Source: Escallonia rubra (taxonomy: Eukaryota; Streptophyta; Magnoliopsida; Escalloniales; Escalloniaceae). From it: a stretch of 64,000 bases of DNA. Below the pieces are notes generated by a model. It was not told the DNA's origin, searched no databases, and saw nothing but the letters and a program-made list of their open reading frames with translations. The stretch spans positions 210,786-274,785 of the forward strand of contig JAVXUO010003045.1 in assembly GCA_033065855.1 (NCBI GenBank). Reading direction: 5' to 3'. This document shows, piece by piece, positions 34,770-47,079 of this stretch (its first letter is position 1; each line of letters opens with the position of its first letter). A program made the translations under genes and the position numbers.

Positions 34770-36520
34770 CTTTGGCGTGCCTTCCCCCTTGGGGGGGTCA
34801 GCCACCTACCTTGACGACCGACGACCATCGTTCGCGGTAGCGCGCCGTAGTCGCGATGACCGTCGCTCGCCGCCGCGCTCCGTCTTCGCGACGACCGTCT
34901 CTCGTCGCCCGCGTACCGGCTTCGCGATGCCCGTCACCAATGGTCGCACGACGTCCGCTGTCGCTCGCGCGCCGACCTCGTGACACACGTCGTCTGCGGC
35001 CTCGTGCCGTCTCTGCGACGCCCACCGTCGTCCATGCGCCTACTCAACGGCGCCCCTCGCCCGCACGCCATCACATCATTCACTCTGCGATGCCTGCTGT
35101 TGCCCGCACGCTGGCTTCATTGCGCCCGTCGCCCGCTCCCGCGTGTCACCTTCACGACCTTCATCGCTCGCGCCTGCGCGCCAGCTCCGCGACTCCCGTT
35201 GTCCGCACGCCAGCTCCGTGACTCCCATCGCCCGCCGTCTCCGTGACACCCATCACCCATGCGTCAGCTCCGTGACTCCCGTCGCCCGCACGCCGTCTCC
35301 GCGACACCCGTCGCCCGCGTGCCAGCTCCGTAACTCCCGTCGCTGGTGCCCGCACGCCGTCTGTGCGATCTTTGTTTCTCGCGCCAGCTTGCTGTCTCCG
35401 CGACCCCCGTCGCCGGCGCCCGTGCATCGCACTCCCACACTCTGCCGCGCCAGTGTGCCATGCCACTTCCATGATGTGCCCCGGGCACCAGATATTGTCT
35501 CACGACACTCGTTGCAGCGCCCATGCGCCACTTTCATCACATGTGCCCCCTGTACCAAGTATTGTCTCGCGACACTCGTCGCAGCGCCCATGCGCCACTT
35601 TCATAACATGTGCCCATGACACCAAGTATTGTCTCGCGACGTTCGTCGCCGCGCCCGTGCGCCACAATCATGTTACATGCCTCCGGGCACCACACTCATT
35701 CACCACACCATGTGCCCACGCCATGGACGTGGAACATGCTTCGACCCACTCTCCTGAGTGTACAACATTCTGGGGGGCTCCGCTTGTAGTGCTCCGGCAC
35801 GAGGACCTCTCGCAGCGGGATATGCTCGTTACCACAAAGTCATCGCCGCCACGAGATGTGCTCGTTACCACAAAGCCATCGCCATCATCATTCCGGGGGG
35901 CTCCGTTCGTAGTGCTCCGGCACGAGGACCCCTCGCAGCGGGATGGACTCGTTACCACAAAGTCATCACCGCCACGGGATGGGCTCGTTACCACAAAGCC
36001 ATCACCACCATGGGATGGGCTCGTTACCACGAAGCCATCACCATCATAATCACAGGGGGCTCCGCTCGTAGTGCCCCTGCACGAGGACCCCTCGCAGCGG
36101 GATATGCTCGTTACCACAAAGCTATCGCCGTCTAGGGTGACTCGCGTGAATCTAAGCACTGAGCTGCGACCATGTCCACTCATGTTACCGTTGATCGTCG
36201 ACACCACCAGGACAATGACCCACGGGTCACTCCAGGACGGGACATGTCTTTGGAAGGCATCGCGCCTAGTCCGCCTGGCAGTTGGCTACAGGGGCAACCC
36301 TCACCACTGCTGGGTCATCTGCGCGTCTCTTGTCGCACCTTGTGGGATTCAGTAAGGGCTTGGACTGGTGGCTGGGGCAATGGGCTTACTCTGATCATGC
36401 TACCGCAGTATGGTCAGTCTTCTCAGACAGGTAGAGAGATGCTGTGTGGGCAGGGCAGTGCGGATTTGGAGACCGACAGTTCGACGGAGAACCGGTATTT
36501 GTGGACCCCCTGGTGACGTG
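34770..36520. repeat. GC-rich tandem-repeat block, probable transposon interior
   Basis: Abrupt GC-rich segment with three successive arrays: ~34860-35440, units of CGCCAGCTCCGTGACTCCCG and CGTCTCCGCGACACCCGTC; 35480-35680, three ~80-bp units with TATTGTCTC(A/G)CGAC and GCGCCACTTTCAT; 35770-36125, ~135-bp units with GGGGGGCTCCG, TAGTGCTCCGGCACGAGGAC and GCTCGTTACCACAAAG. Long ORFs on both strands, all low complexity, show composition rather than genes. The island is unlike its AT-rich flanks, so it is likely inserted. Confidence 0.7.
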
Positions 36521-36539
36521 TCACTCCTAGGGAATGACA

Positions 36540-36700
36540 CATGTCGGCTGATGACATATGTGCACTTTTGCCTATAAATAGTGGACTTTAGAACTCATTT
36601 AGAGGATGGCTCTCTCATTTGACATTTTCACACTCTCTCTCTCTAAAAACCCATTCTCTCTGAAATTCTAGTGAGAGAAACACATTTGGACTTCCGACAT
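36540..36700 (+). promoter_or_regulatory. Promoter-like segment at the end of the GC-rich block
   Basis: TATAAATA at 36573-36580 followed by CTCTCTCTCTCT at ~36634 and AAACCCATTCTCTCT. The layout (TATA, then CT-rich leader) is that of a plant promoter or the U3/R part of an LTR. No direct repeat of it was found at the other side of the GC-rich block. Confidence 0.4.
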
Positions 36701-36939
36701 TGGACCCCTGACGCTGCACCCCTGACTTGGACCCTAGCTTGGATTGTCGACTGCCGGCCCTGTTCGTCGTCGCCCTGTCTGCGCAGCGCTGCCAGCCCTC
36801 GCGGCCTGTCTGGGGAGCCTTGCTCTCTGCCCTTACTCCGCCCTCACTGTCTCTCACTTTGCATACTTGGAAGCTAACTCGGACTGCAACTTTTGTGGCA
36901 CCTCCACTTTCCTTGGCATCACATTTTAGACACACAATC

Positions 36940-37370
36940 ACACATTGAAAAAGTGCGTGCGCACATTCACATACACACCCAAATATGCACACTCAAACAC
37001 ACACCGATTTGCGCACACACACATACCCCACCCTACCCAAAAAAAATATTCAATCTAATGCGTGCTTGTGCGCACGCACGTGTGCGTGCGAATTTGTGTA
37101 CGCGTGCGTGTAACTGTGCATGTATTGAAGAGTCGAAGAAAGTGAAGGGATGATGAGGATGTGGGCAATATGAATACAAAAAAATTATGTATTTGAAAAG
37201 TTAAAAAATAGTATTGATATTTTCAAAATAAGAAATTTCCACGAAGTCAAAATTGTTAACTAGTGTCAAAAAAACTCTGTTGAGAGAATGTGATAGACAT
37301 TTTTCACATTTTGGATTGAGGTCTACAATTGGTCAAAAGATATTATAATTTCGACAATGTCCCCAACTCG
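36940..37370. other. CA-rich tract and AT-rich filler
   Basis: CACA/GTGC words (36950-37110) and AT-rich DNA. No gene seen. Confidence 0.5.
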
Positions 37371-37830
37371 AAACCCATTAACAATTACTCCAACCACAAC
37401 AATGGATCACCATCAGTCCACTGGAACCACCAAACCAAAATCCACCAGCAATAGCTCCAACACCTCCGTCGACCCACCACAACCACCACCATCAAGCCCG
37501 CATAATTCCAACCCATCACAGCCAACACCATCCACCAAATTATACCCACCATCAAACCACCTTCAAACCTGCAAAAGCCACTCCAATCGTCATCACAGAT
37601 ACCCCAAACCCACGACCGCCACTATCGACCACCTGTAAACCCACCACAACCACCACCCGCACCATCAACCCCGACCATAACCATCCTCTCCCACCACTGC
37701 CAACCATTGTCCTTCACCCAATTCCATCTCCATCATCCCCCAACCATCTCTGCACCATCATCATCACCGGCCACCAGCACCATCGTTCACCACTGCCAAC
37801 CATTGTCTTTTATCCAGATCTCCTAAATTT
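37371..37830. repeat. ACC-triplet-rich low-complexity region
   Basis: Dense CCACCA/CCATCA words; frames through it give Pro/Thr/Ser/His-rich products without domains. Confidence 0.7.
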
Positions 37831-39444
37831 ATTTTAATTCTTAGGCACAAAAATCAAAACCTGAAGAAGCAATGGCCTAACCGCGGCCTAATGCATTTGT
37901 TCAAACGTAATTTGTTTTTGCTGCTTGGTACTTGACTGGTGTTGATTGGTGGTACTGTTATTCGGTGGTGATGGTGCCTTTAGGCGGGGTTAGTTGCGTA
38001 CTGGTATGGGTAGATGAAGAGAAAGGAAGGTGGAGAGGAAGTGGAGGGGCGGTGGGAGCACCAAGGAGACTTTGGTACAAGTGCTCAAAAGCAAGAAAAT
38101 GGGTTTCCTACCAACCGCCTATAACACGGTTACCTTGGTACCGGACTGCTTCATTTATTTTTCCAATGAGAGTATTTGGTTAATTTACTAACAGCAGCCA
38201 AAATGATAGGCCGTTGGGCAAGTTCCAAAATAGAAAAGGTCCATGATTAGGGTTTCCGATGAACATCAAGAAGATGATGGTTAGGGTTTCGGAGCAGGAG
38301 GCGGCTGCATCGGGATGAAAGAGGAAAGAAATTGAGCATGAGAGGGGCAGCTCGTACACCTGAGATAGCATGCAGAGTGTGAAACGTGAGAGACGGGCAG
38401 AAATGCCAAGAGTGCCGATACAGCCTTGGGTACATGACGCCCTTAAACCGAGGGGCACGAGTGTACGGTCACGAAATTCGTCACCTTTGAGCTGCTCCCT
38501 TGCAGTGGGAGTCGCGAAATGAGAGAGAATTTATCTGGTAATTAACATACACATACAATATGTGGAGTTCAGCATTTGACTACAGTAAGGTATACTTAGT
38601 AAGACGATACCATGAAACAATTCAGGACCACATGAACATTATGCCTTATATTGTTCCGGTTCAACAGTATTCCACGCCCTCTGCAAGGAACTAATTTTTC
38701 GTGGCCTGGGGCTAAGAGAAACTCAGAACTGAAGACTTCAAAGCTAATCCTTCAAAGGTATTCCTGCAAAGAAGGTACTAGTTAGAAGTTGGATAATTGC
38801 TGCTTCACCTGCGAAGAGGGTATACTGTATTTGCATCCTTTGAAGCTTCACTCTCCTATATGCCAGTTTTGCTTCTTGTATTGCTCTCATCGAGTCAAGG
38901 ATGGCAAAGCCAAATATCTGGATGTTTAATTCTCTCTGTCACCTTTAAATCATGATGATGCCCTTCCTCATAGGTATAGATGACTGAATAGGCACCACCT
39001 CTGTCCAAGTACCAAAATGTGTTTTGGTAATTTCTAGAATAGTTAACTCGCCTTTCCGATATCTCTACATATCTGCAAATTTGTATGCATGCTTCCAATG
39101 CATGTGTGCGTGTACCAGTGCATACATATTGGTGCTTCAAGAACAGAGAGAGATGGCACTTCATTAGTGACCTTAGCCAAGTAATGGCATTCATAATGTC
39201 ATGACTTTTAACTGTCAAACCTGATCAAATAAATTCGAACAAGCAATTATATAAATCGTAATACAGCGACAAAAAATTAAAACTCACTCATTTGCAGACT
39301 ACGAATAATGTTTTGCTTGAAATCTAAATACTGATGTGAAAAAGACTTAATCCAGCTACAATACTGCCGAAATTTGGAAATCTAACATAATTGCCAAATA
39401 GTACCTGTGTAATAGTGAATACAACAGGAGCAAGGGATCAACAT
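37831..39444. other. Intergenic and 3' flank of the F-box gene
   Basis: No supported ORF. The part nearest 39445 is presumably the 3'UTR of the minus-strand F-box gene. Confidence 0.5.
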
Positions 39445-41130
39445 CTAAGCCTTCATCTTTCCACCCAACCCGCGCTTGCTGTGCCAGAAACCATTCCTAT
39501 CAACATTCATCTGGTTTTTCTTTGCTGCAACTAAACACAGGTCGCTGCGGCCACCTTTACCGTTCATTTCCGTTTGGAGCTTACGCCGCCTCATCCTGTT
39601 CTCCAATCGCAATCCTCGTAAGGCACGAACTCTTTGTTCAATCTCCAGAGCTTGCGAAAAGTTCCAGATCCTAACAACACCTTCTTCGCCTCCGCATACG
39701 ATACGATCAGAACCAATGTCCACTGAAAATAAATTGCACCCAAACCCATGAAGCATCCGCTGTGGGGGTTCCACATTTTTCTGCTCCACGTGGTTAGCTC
39801 TTGCAAGATTTTCCATTGCAGAATGCGTGCTCTTTTTCAACAGCTTTCTAACGTCGATAAGTGAAAGCTTGCCGTCACTGGAAGCTGAAACAAGCCAAGG
39901 GAATTCAAATGCAAGAGAATACACAGGGCCTGCGTGAGGATTCCATGTTGCTACCCGACGTACTTTGCCGTCAACACTACATATCTCAAACATGTGAATA
40001 ACTCCATCTTCTGCTCCAGTAAATAATAGCTTCCCAGTGTGGCTTCGAGCCAAAGAATAAACGTTACTAGCATGGGCATTATGTATGATGGTAAGTGGAG
40101 TCCCAGTACCAGTCTCCCAAACATATACATCTGACCCAGATGTGCTTGCCACTGTAGTATCATGTGGTACAAGGCTCCAAACCCAGTCACTGTGGCTCAA
40201 GATCTTTACGCATGTCAGCGAAGCACGATCCCAAACACGTACAGTCATGTCCCACGAACCACTGTATATTCTAGTAAGATCCAAAGAAAGGCATGTTATA
40301 GGCCCTTCATGCTCCCAAAACCGGAACTCTGTGTTCTGGTTCTGAGAACCTCGAAGGTCAAACAGATGTGGATGTCCTTCCTCCGCCCTCCAACCATGTA
40401 TGAAGCCATCCGTACCGCCAGCAACTAAGAGCTTCGTATCTGCTGCAACTGCTCGAATAGTGCACCCAAGCGGCTGTGACTTGGCAATCAACAACCCTTC
40501 TTCCATATCCCACATTCGAACAATTGAATCATACCCCGAAGTAAATATCAACTTCTTTGACGACAGAAGGAAAACAGTTCTAACAGCTTCAGTGTGACCA
40601 TAAAGCACATCTATGCTATAACGACCCATAAACGTCTTGCTCCTGAACTCCCTCTCCATAAAAAGTTCCCTCCATGACTTCTCGTCCGAGTTCCCCGCAC
40701 CCAGAGGCATGGGGACTACAGGAAATCCCCATCTCTCACAGTAAAATTCCTTCCAAACATGGTGTTCCGACGAGATCCTATACAGAGATGATGACACACA
40801 AGAAACTATACCAAGCTCCTTTGGGTCAAGACAGTTAAGGATTTCAGATATCAAAGCTGGCGGGAGGTCTGTAATTGATCGGCTGAGATTACCTAAAACC
40901 TCATTTGCAGGCAATGATTTGGCAATTCCCTTTTTGGGGTGAAATACGGTCACAAGTTTTGTTTTGTCAAATTTCTCTTTTTCGATTATGGGATCAGATT
41001 TCGATAACTTTTGATTGTTACCGGAGTTAACTTGATTCAATTCAATTTCCTCCCCGCAAAATTTATCTACACTTTTCACTGAATTCTTTCTCGAAAAAAT
41101 CTCTCTGCTTCTTTGGCATTCAAATGCCAT
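39445..41130 (-). CDS. FBX2: F-box/WD40-repeat protein (At5g21040/FBX2 type)
   Basis: Single uninterrupted coding exon, 561 residues. An F-box lies at ~84-132 (SITDLPPALISEILNCLDP, then VWKEFYCERWG), the SKP1-binding module of SCF ubiquitin ligases. From ~175 to ~515 run seven WD40 blades (for example LYGHTEAV...DSIVRMWD, GSWDMTVRVWD, GGEEGVVRIWN), a propeller for substrate recognition. A basic tail with RMRRRK may be a nuclear signal. The N-terminal ~80 residues are polar and probably disordered. Size and order match Arabidopsis At5g21040, reported as FBX2 and linked to phosphate-starvation responses; I recall that name from memory, so family placement is surer than the symbol. The ATG at 41130 is the first in frame after a probable leader intron. 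Confidence 0.92.
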   Translation of the reverse strand: MAFECQRSREIFSRKNSVKSVDKFCGEEIELNQVNSGNNQKLSKSDPIIEKEKFDKTKLVTVFHPKKGIAKSLPANEVLGNLSRSITDLPPALISEILNCLDPKELGIVSCVSSSLYRISSEHHVWKEFYCERWGFPVVPMPLGAGNSDEKSWRELFMEREFRSKTFMGRYSIDVLYGHTEAVRTVFLLSSKKLIFTSGYDSIVRMWDMEEGLLIAKSQPLGCTIRAVAADTKLLVAGGTDGFIHGWRAEEGHPHLFDLRGSQNQNTEFRFWEHEGPITCLSLDLTRIYSGSWDMTVRVWDRASLTCVKILSHSDWVWSLVPHDTTVASTSGSDVYVWETGTGTPLTIIHNAHASNVYSLARSHTGKLLFTGAEDGVIHMFEICSVDGKVRRVATWNPHAGPVYSLAFEFPWLVSASSDGKLSLIDVRKLLKKSTHSAMENLARANHVEQKNVEPPQRMLHGFGCNLFSVDIGSDRIVCGGEEGVVRIWNFSQALEIEQRVRALRGLRLENRMRRRKLQTEMNGKGGRSDLCLVAAKKNQMNVDRNGFWHSKRGLGGKMKA

Positions 41131-41495
41131 AAAAAATTCTTCCGCAAAACTAAATGAAAGGCAAATTCAAGCCCCTCAACTGCAACAAAATGAAAAACTG
41201 AAGCCCCACTAAGCAAAATCCCAAAAAATGGAAGCCCTAGAATTCCAATCCTAGAAAGTCCAATCAGCTAATAAGGTAAAATTAGAAGCCCAAACGGATA
41301 AGATGTTTTGAGAATCACTATCTATTATTTCTGTTAGTAAGTAAAGCTGATCCTCAAATTCTAAAAGAATTGCTTAAATAAGGAAACAGTGAAAAGAACA
41401 AGCCCTAGAAATTGAAATCGAAATTGAAATCAATAGCACATAAAATGATGAATTTCGGTACCTCGAGGGACGAAACGCTACGCAGAGTAAGAGAC
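41131..41495 (-). other. 5'UTR of the F-box gene with probable intron
   Basis: On the minus strand a donor CTCGAG|GTACC (exon end 41462) pairs with an acceptor TTTTCATTTTGTTGCAG (next exon from 41179), giving a 281-bp leader intron. Such introns often raise expression in plants. Confidence 0.55.
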
Positions 41496-41519
41496 ACTGA
41501 ATTCTAGGGCTCGAAAAAT

Positions 41520-41535
41520 GGACGTATATAGAGAG
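41520..41535 (-). promoter_or_regulatory. TATA box of the F-box gene
   Basis: Minus strand reads CTCTCTATATACGTCC; transcription would start ~30 bp downstream, near 41495. Confidence 0.5.
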
Positions 41536-41559
41536 GAAATTTGGTTCGGCGTGGTGGAC

Positions 41560-42090
41560 TTGAATTTTCTTTTTATGTTTTGTATTGCTGTTTGGGATAA
41601 ATTAATGAGCGGTTGAACAGGCCTGTGCGAACCGTAGGATTAGATCTTCCTTAAGAAAAAAAACAAAATATATTTGAAACTTGGACTTTTTACGTATAAA
41701 ACGTTGTCGGTGGTCGTTCCTTTTACACATGTGATTTATTTATTTTATAACTTCCAACGGAACTTTTTACGTAATTTTTAATAAAAATTCAGAAAAGTGC
41801 AAACATAAGAAGTCTGAACTATAGAGTAAATTAGTAATATTTTTAAAACTATGTACATAAATTAGTAATATATTTAGGAATTGTGAAAGCAACTCTGTGT
41901 TGTTATCATTTTTAAACACATTTGAATGTCCAAGGATTTGCACTAACATTTTCAAGGAATTGATAAATGACATTTGAATTTGGTGTCTAAATTAGACTTC
42001 AAATAGGTAATCAAACAAAAAAAGTGTTTCCATGTTACATAAATTCTAATTAATAAAAAAAGGGAGCATCTGTTTCCATGTTACGTATTT
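41560..42090. other. Intergenic, AT-rich
   Basis: Upstream region of the F-box gene; no ORF or repeat supported. Confidence 0.5.
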
Positions 42091-42099
42091 TAATTCCCC

Positions 42100-42440
42100 G
42101 CCCCACTACACAGTGCTTGTTCTCTCACATCTACATACTCCCGTCCCCACCACGACCCACCATGACAGTCGATCACCATCCAACACCGCTAGCCACCACC
42201 TCTCCACAACCACAACCACAACCACAACCACCTACCCACAAACTACAACTGGCCACCACCGCGTTTCGCCACTAATTGTCCAAGCACCGACCACCCACCA
42301 CCAATTTGCTGCCAGCACCACGACGCACCACCATTGCCAGTCTCTACCATCACCACCCAGCACTACTGGCCACAGCCTCCCCAAACCAAAAAAAACCTCT
42401 CACACCTACAACCCGCCACCATTTCTACACAAACCCTTAA
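42100..42440. repeat. ACC/CCA-rich low-complexity region
   Basis: Includes (CCACAA)n at ~42203-42228. Same composition as 34290 and 37371; frames give Thr/His/Pro-rich products only. Confidence 0.7.
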
Positions 42441-43342
42441 ACCCATTACTCATATTATGCAAGCAATTACTGAAAACAACCGTCATGAAACCTTGATAAG
42501 TGTCCATGCCGTCGCGCTCTTTGAGAGTAAACAGGGGTGTAGTATTTAATAAGGGTGAGGTAAAAGGTTAAAAGGCAAGAGTTATCGATTTAATTGCATT
42601 ACTTTTTGAGTTGATATCTGCCAAATGAAGACCAATTATGGAATCAGGGCATTTACCAATTCTATTGACTGAGTAAGGAAAAAAGTAAATATGTGACTAC
42701 GTAATAATGATGCTCGGAGAGAAGGTGAGGGTTACCAATAAAATGAAGAGACTAACAGATAACTATAAGTAGTTGAAGGATGTCATAGTAGGCTAAGTAT
42801 TTCACATTTGTGTCCTTAAAAATTATAACCTCAAGTTCAATTCACCTAAGTGGTTCTGTTTTGGTAAAATGAAGAGACTAATAGATAACTATAAGTAGTT
42901 GAAGGATGTCATAGTAGGCTAAGTATTTCACATTTGTGTCCTTAAAAATTATAACCTCAAGTTCAATTCACCTAAGTGGTTCTGTTTTGGTTCAATTCAC
43001 CTTGTTGTTTCAATTTCGTGTTTATTCACAATAGACGGCTAAGTCTAATTTTTTTTAAGGGCCATTAATCTCCTAGGATAACATTGTAACTTCCACCCCC
43101 CCCCCCCCCCTCCCATCAACCTTGGTAGCCACATCAGCCTGCCTCTTAGAACTACCAAAACCAATTATACACTATGACACTTTCATCCGTTCCCAACCCT
43201 AAATCAAAACGGCGAACAGATTTAATTTGTTCATCGCACATCTCCATTTTGCTGGCACATTTAGAAAACAATTCAAGGGCCAAATCGAAGCCATTATTAT
43301 GAACATCAATAGGGATTTCTAATGGCTTGCTTTGACATTAGG
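42441..43342. other. Intergenic with a 126-bp tandem duplication and a C-run
   Basis: Two nearly identical 126-bp units (42745-42870, 42871-42996) and a run of C at ~43097-43113. No gene seen. Confidence 0.7.
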
Positions 43343-44060
43343 CACCACAAGAAAATCCACTTTTAGCGACGGAATTTTCGTGCTAAAAGTGGATGTTTTG
43401 TCGATAAAGACTTTAGCGACAGATAGTCCGTCTCTAAAAGTCCGTGAGTAAAAAGGTCATCCCTAAAAAATTAGCAGCGAAAATTGATTGTCTGTCGGCA
43501 AAAGTTCAACTTTACTGACGGAATAAAATTACTTTTAGCGATGGAATTTTTTTCATCGCAAAATGTATTTTTGTAATTTTCATAATTTTTTTATTTTCTC
43601 AAAATTCATTTTTAAAAGAATTTTAACGACGAAAATTCTATCACTAAAAGTTTGTCGTTATTTTGTCAATTTTAGTGACAGAACTTCCGTCGATAATAAC
43701 CGAATCGGACTTTTAGCGACCGAAAATCCGTCGCTAAAAGTCAGTCGGTAATATGTTTTGGAGACAATAGTTTCCATCCTTAAAAATGACAACGCAAATC
43801 CTTCCATTGTACTTTTAGCGACGGATTTTCCGTTGTCAAAAGTCCGTTGCTAAAAATAATTTTAAAAGTTTTTCTTATTTTTTCCATACCCAAACCTGCT
43901 TCCTGTGCTTCAATTCGTACCAAAAAAATATTCATCCGCAAGCCAAACCCAATCCACTAATTGTTGATCCATCAACAATTTAACCCTAAATCAATAATAC
44001 ACATACACAAAAATCTCATGTTTACATCTAATTTAACACAAATACACACACACACACACA
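43343..44060. mobile_element. CACTA (En/Spm) element end, truncated
   Basis: Begins CACCACAAGAAAATCC, a CACTA-type terminus, followed to ~43860 by many TTTTAGCGACGG/CCGTCGCTAAAA words in both orientations, the subterminal repeats of this superfamily. No matching CTTGTAGTG end is found nearby; the sequence runs into the probable Helitron end at 44061. Confidence 0.75.
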
Positions 44061-44517
44061 CTAGTATGAAGCATGTGCGTTGCACGTGAATATGGTCGAG
44101 AGTAGTTTTTAAAATCATACTGTGCAAAGTTGTTGGCGAAACGAAGAGAAAATAGAAAAATTGAAAGAAACAATTTACATCTTTGTTCGAGATATATAAA
44201 CTTCATACTTCAACACGAAAATGAAGAATGAGATGATGGAGTTTTACTTTTATATAATTTAATTAACAATACTATAATATCTTTCTAGTCTTCATCAAAT
44301 TTGAGCTTCTTTTTTGCATGGTCGGAGTGCACAAGATCATGGGCTGTGATTCAAATATTTTCCTCATGTAGTTCTGTTGGGCAGTACTCTTGAACTTCTT
44401 GTGCTACCAACCTTACTCGGATTCTGTCATCTTCAGTCTTTTTGTCCATCCTAACGATGAAGATGAATTCTTTGCCTTCCATGTTTTCAACAATTTTGAC
44501 ATGCTGTATGTAACTCG

Positions 44518-44951
44518 TTAGTTTAACTTTTTACAAGGCATGCAGTGATGAAGTTCGCATACCTGCTTTGACTGTATCAATTTTGAGACTGAGCATCCAA
44601 TTAAAGTTTCGACTGTATCAAATAATGTTACGAATGCTTGTTGTGTGTCTCCAATTACAACCAGTTTCAACATGTAACTATTCTTTTTAATCATTATCAC
44701 TGAATCAACAATATTTTTGTTCAAATAAATATGTCTTGTTGATTCCCGTAGTTTACCTTGGTTCATAAGTTATTGGAGATTCACATTTTTCGTCCTTAAA
44801 AGTCGACCATTTCGCTGTGATTGTAACTTCCTTGCCGCATTTTCTGCATGCTTAGTACTATGGTTCTTCTTTGTTCTCAATATTTAGTAGCTTCGCTTTA
44901 AAAGAGCAGTATAATTTATGTGTAAAACTATTGTTAGTAAGTGTTGTGCTC

Positions 44952-45000
<49 letters not shown>

Positions 45001-46006
45001 TCACCTGAGTTGTTTTTGGTGCATTTGAGAGGATTTCTTCAAGGGTTACCCGTTGCATCTCTCATTTTTCCAATTGGTGATAGACATGGTCTTTCCTTTT
45101 TCAACCTATGTTTGAAGTTAAAAAGCATGAGAAGTTCTACATTACTGTTTCATAAGGTTTAGGTCATGTCTAAAAAGAATGTGTATTATCAGTTTCTGAT
45201 TGAATTTGCTTCCTTGATTTATGGGTTAACTTATAGCGTGTTGATGAATGATAAAGACAATTGAGGTTCACCTGCAATACTTTTTAAAAGTGTTACGTTA
45301 CTGCTTTCATAATGCTTTTGAGACAGTGAATAAAACACTTAAATTTCAAGTTAATCTACCTTGATATTCTATTGCTTTTACATTATCTATTACACTAATT
45401 GGTGGTTCTTCGGCTTCTGTCGCTAAATTTTGTCATTCCTTCGTTGCTCAGTCACCCCAAAGCGTTATAGTTGTGAAAGTCGACCTGCATTACATAAGAT
45501 TTACGACAGTAGCTATCTTCCTTTTTTTTTTTTGAACGTTAGAAGGCCTTAGTTTTAGTGAAATATTCTTTGTCCATCATGATGATTTCTCGCCTTTTAT
45601 GCACAGTCTCATCTCTGTTTCTCCTGATGTTTGAGAGTGGTTTTGCGTTAACCACTACTCCTAGAATGCCTGTAGAATCGTAAAAGCAAGAAGAAGTACA
45701 TTGTCTCTTAACTGCTTCCTTTTCACTTTGGTGCATTTGGCATATACACAAAGGAACACGAGCAAAATAAAGAGAAACTGATATAGCTTTTTTATGGTAA
45801 AAGAATAAATTAACAGTTAGGTGATTGTACCAAAATAGCCAAGTGTGAGGATTCTGCGGATCGTCGTGCATAAAGTGTTCCATATTAAGCCTCTTAGCTA
45901 GTCTAGGAATCCTAATTCTCAATTGCTTGGTTTCAAGAATCACAACTAGGGATGGCCTATACTCTCTATTTAAGTTCTTGAGATAAGTTATTTTGTGATA
46001 GTGCAC
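44518..46006 (-). pseudogene. RPA70-like single-strand DNA-binding protein, C-terminal half
   Basis: Exon pieces on the minus strand: 45690-45540 encodes an OB-fold segment (GILGVVVNAKPLSNIRR, then TVHKRREIIMMDKE); 45058-45005 encodes MQRVTLEEILSNAPKTTQ before a donor GTGAGA; ~44855-44770 holds a CRKCGKEV zinc-ribbon start; 44760-44530 encodes the C-terminal OB fold (YMLKLVVIGDTQQAFVTLFD, then LIGCSVSKLI). These match the order of DBD-B, linker and C-terminal domain of replication protein A large subunit. Frames are broken and a (TA)n tract (44954-44997) sits in an intron, so it is decayed. Confidence 0.65.
44954..44997. repeat. (TA)n microsatellite
   Basis: 44 bases of TA inside the RPA-like gene. 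Confidence 0.95.
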
Positions 46007-47062
46007 AGTACTTCTTGAGTTTTAGATAAGGAAACTAAACATTAACACCTGAGAGAGTGAGTTTTTGATAGAGCCTTTTTTGAGCTTTAGTGAAATGAGC
46101 TTCAGAAAGATTGATCTTTTTAGCATACCATTTTTTTTCTGTTCCGCTTGGGGGTGCTCTTGGTTACAGCACTAGCAACTTCACCACAAACAAGATCAAT
46201 CATGATCAGCATCATCATCAGTAACCAGGTTACTGAATTTCTTTTGAGTGGCAAAGGCTTTAAGCTCATTCAACTGAGAGACAGAAAGAGGTTCGGTAAC
46301 AGGAGGCAGTATCAGGCCTTTGTGGCAAAGCTTAATGTTCATGTGTCTTTACTTCAGAAGTATACATGATCGGGATTAATGGCAAGACAACTAAAAGTGA
46401 GGGCAGAAATTTCAAAGGACAAGCAAATGTAGAAAGTGAAGAAAATGATGATGCTATTATTTTTTCATTATGGCTCATTTAACAAAGTGCAGTGTGTGAA
46501 GGACAAGCGCTTCTAGAATTATCAAGCTATTGAGATAAAGCTTGACAAGGAGGCAAATGAATCGACTTTTATAACTCAACTGAACTACAATTCAACATGA
46601 AATACTCGTTCAAAGACATGCACATGATCATTTACGACTATTTGACTCAAGCGGATGATTGGATCTTCCTTTAGTTGTGGCTGGATCTTCTATACACGAC
46701 TCATAGTTTGGTCTGGTAGGTCATTTTAAGATATTTAGATGCAATGCAATTACACGTATAACTACGTCATGGATAACTTATATGTAGGCATGCAAGCCTT
46801 TATCATGAAACTCGATTCCCTCTTATAAGTGCTCTCTTATTATCTAGCATTCCCGCTTTCTTCAAAAAGGTTTGCGTTTCTGATCAGTATTTCTCCTCAT
46901 TGTCTAACATTGCCCACATATAGGTGAACAGACTTGTCATAAAAGCAAAAGTTCATAGTGTCAAGGCATTTACAACAATAATTTAATCAAAAACAACATA
47001 AATGTATTACGGGAAAGCATTTGAACTATACAAGTACAAATAGAAAAGGCAATACTACTTCT
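46007..47062. other. Helitron interior, no clear gene
   Basis: AT-rich. A frame at 46148-46369 (+) has no recognisable domain. May include RPA intron sequence. Confidence 0.4.
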
Positions 47063-47079
47063 CACAATACAAGAAAAAA

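Noticed and set aside
34856..36207. Several long ORFs on both strands in the GC-rich block
   Set aside because: Tandem-repeat translations on all frames; no domain.
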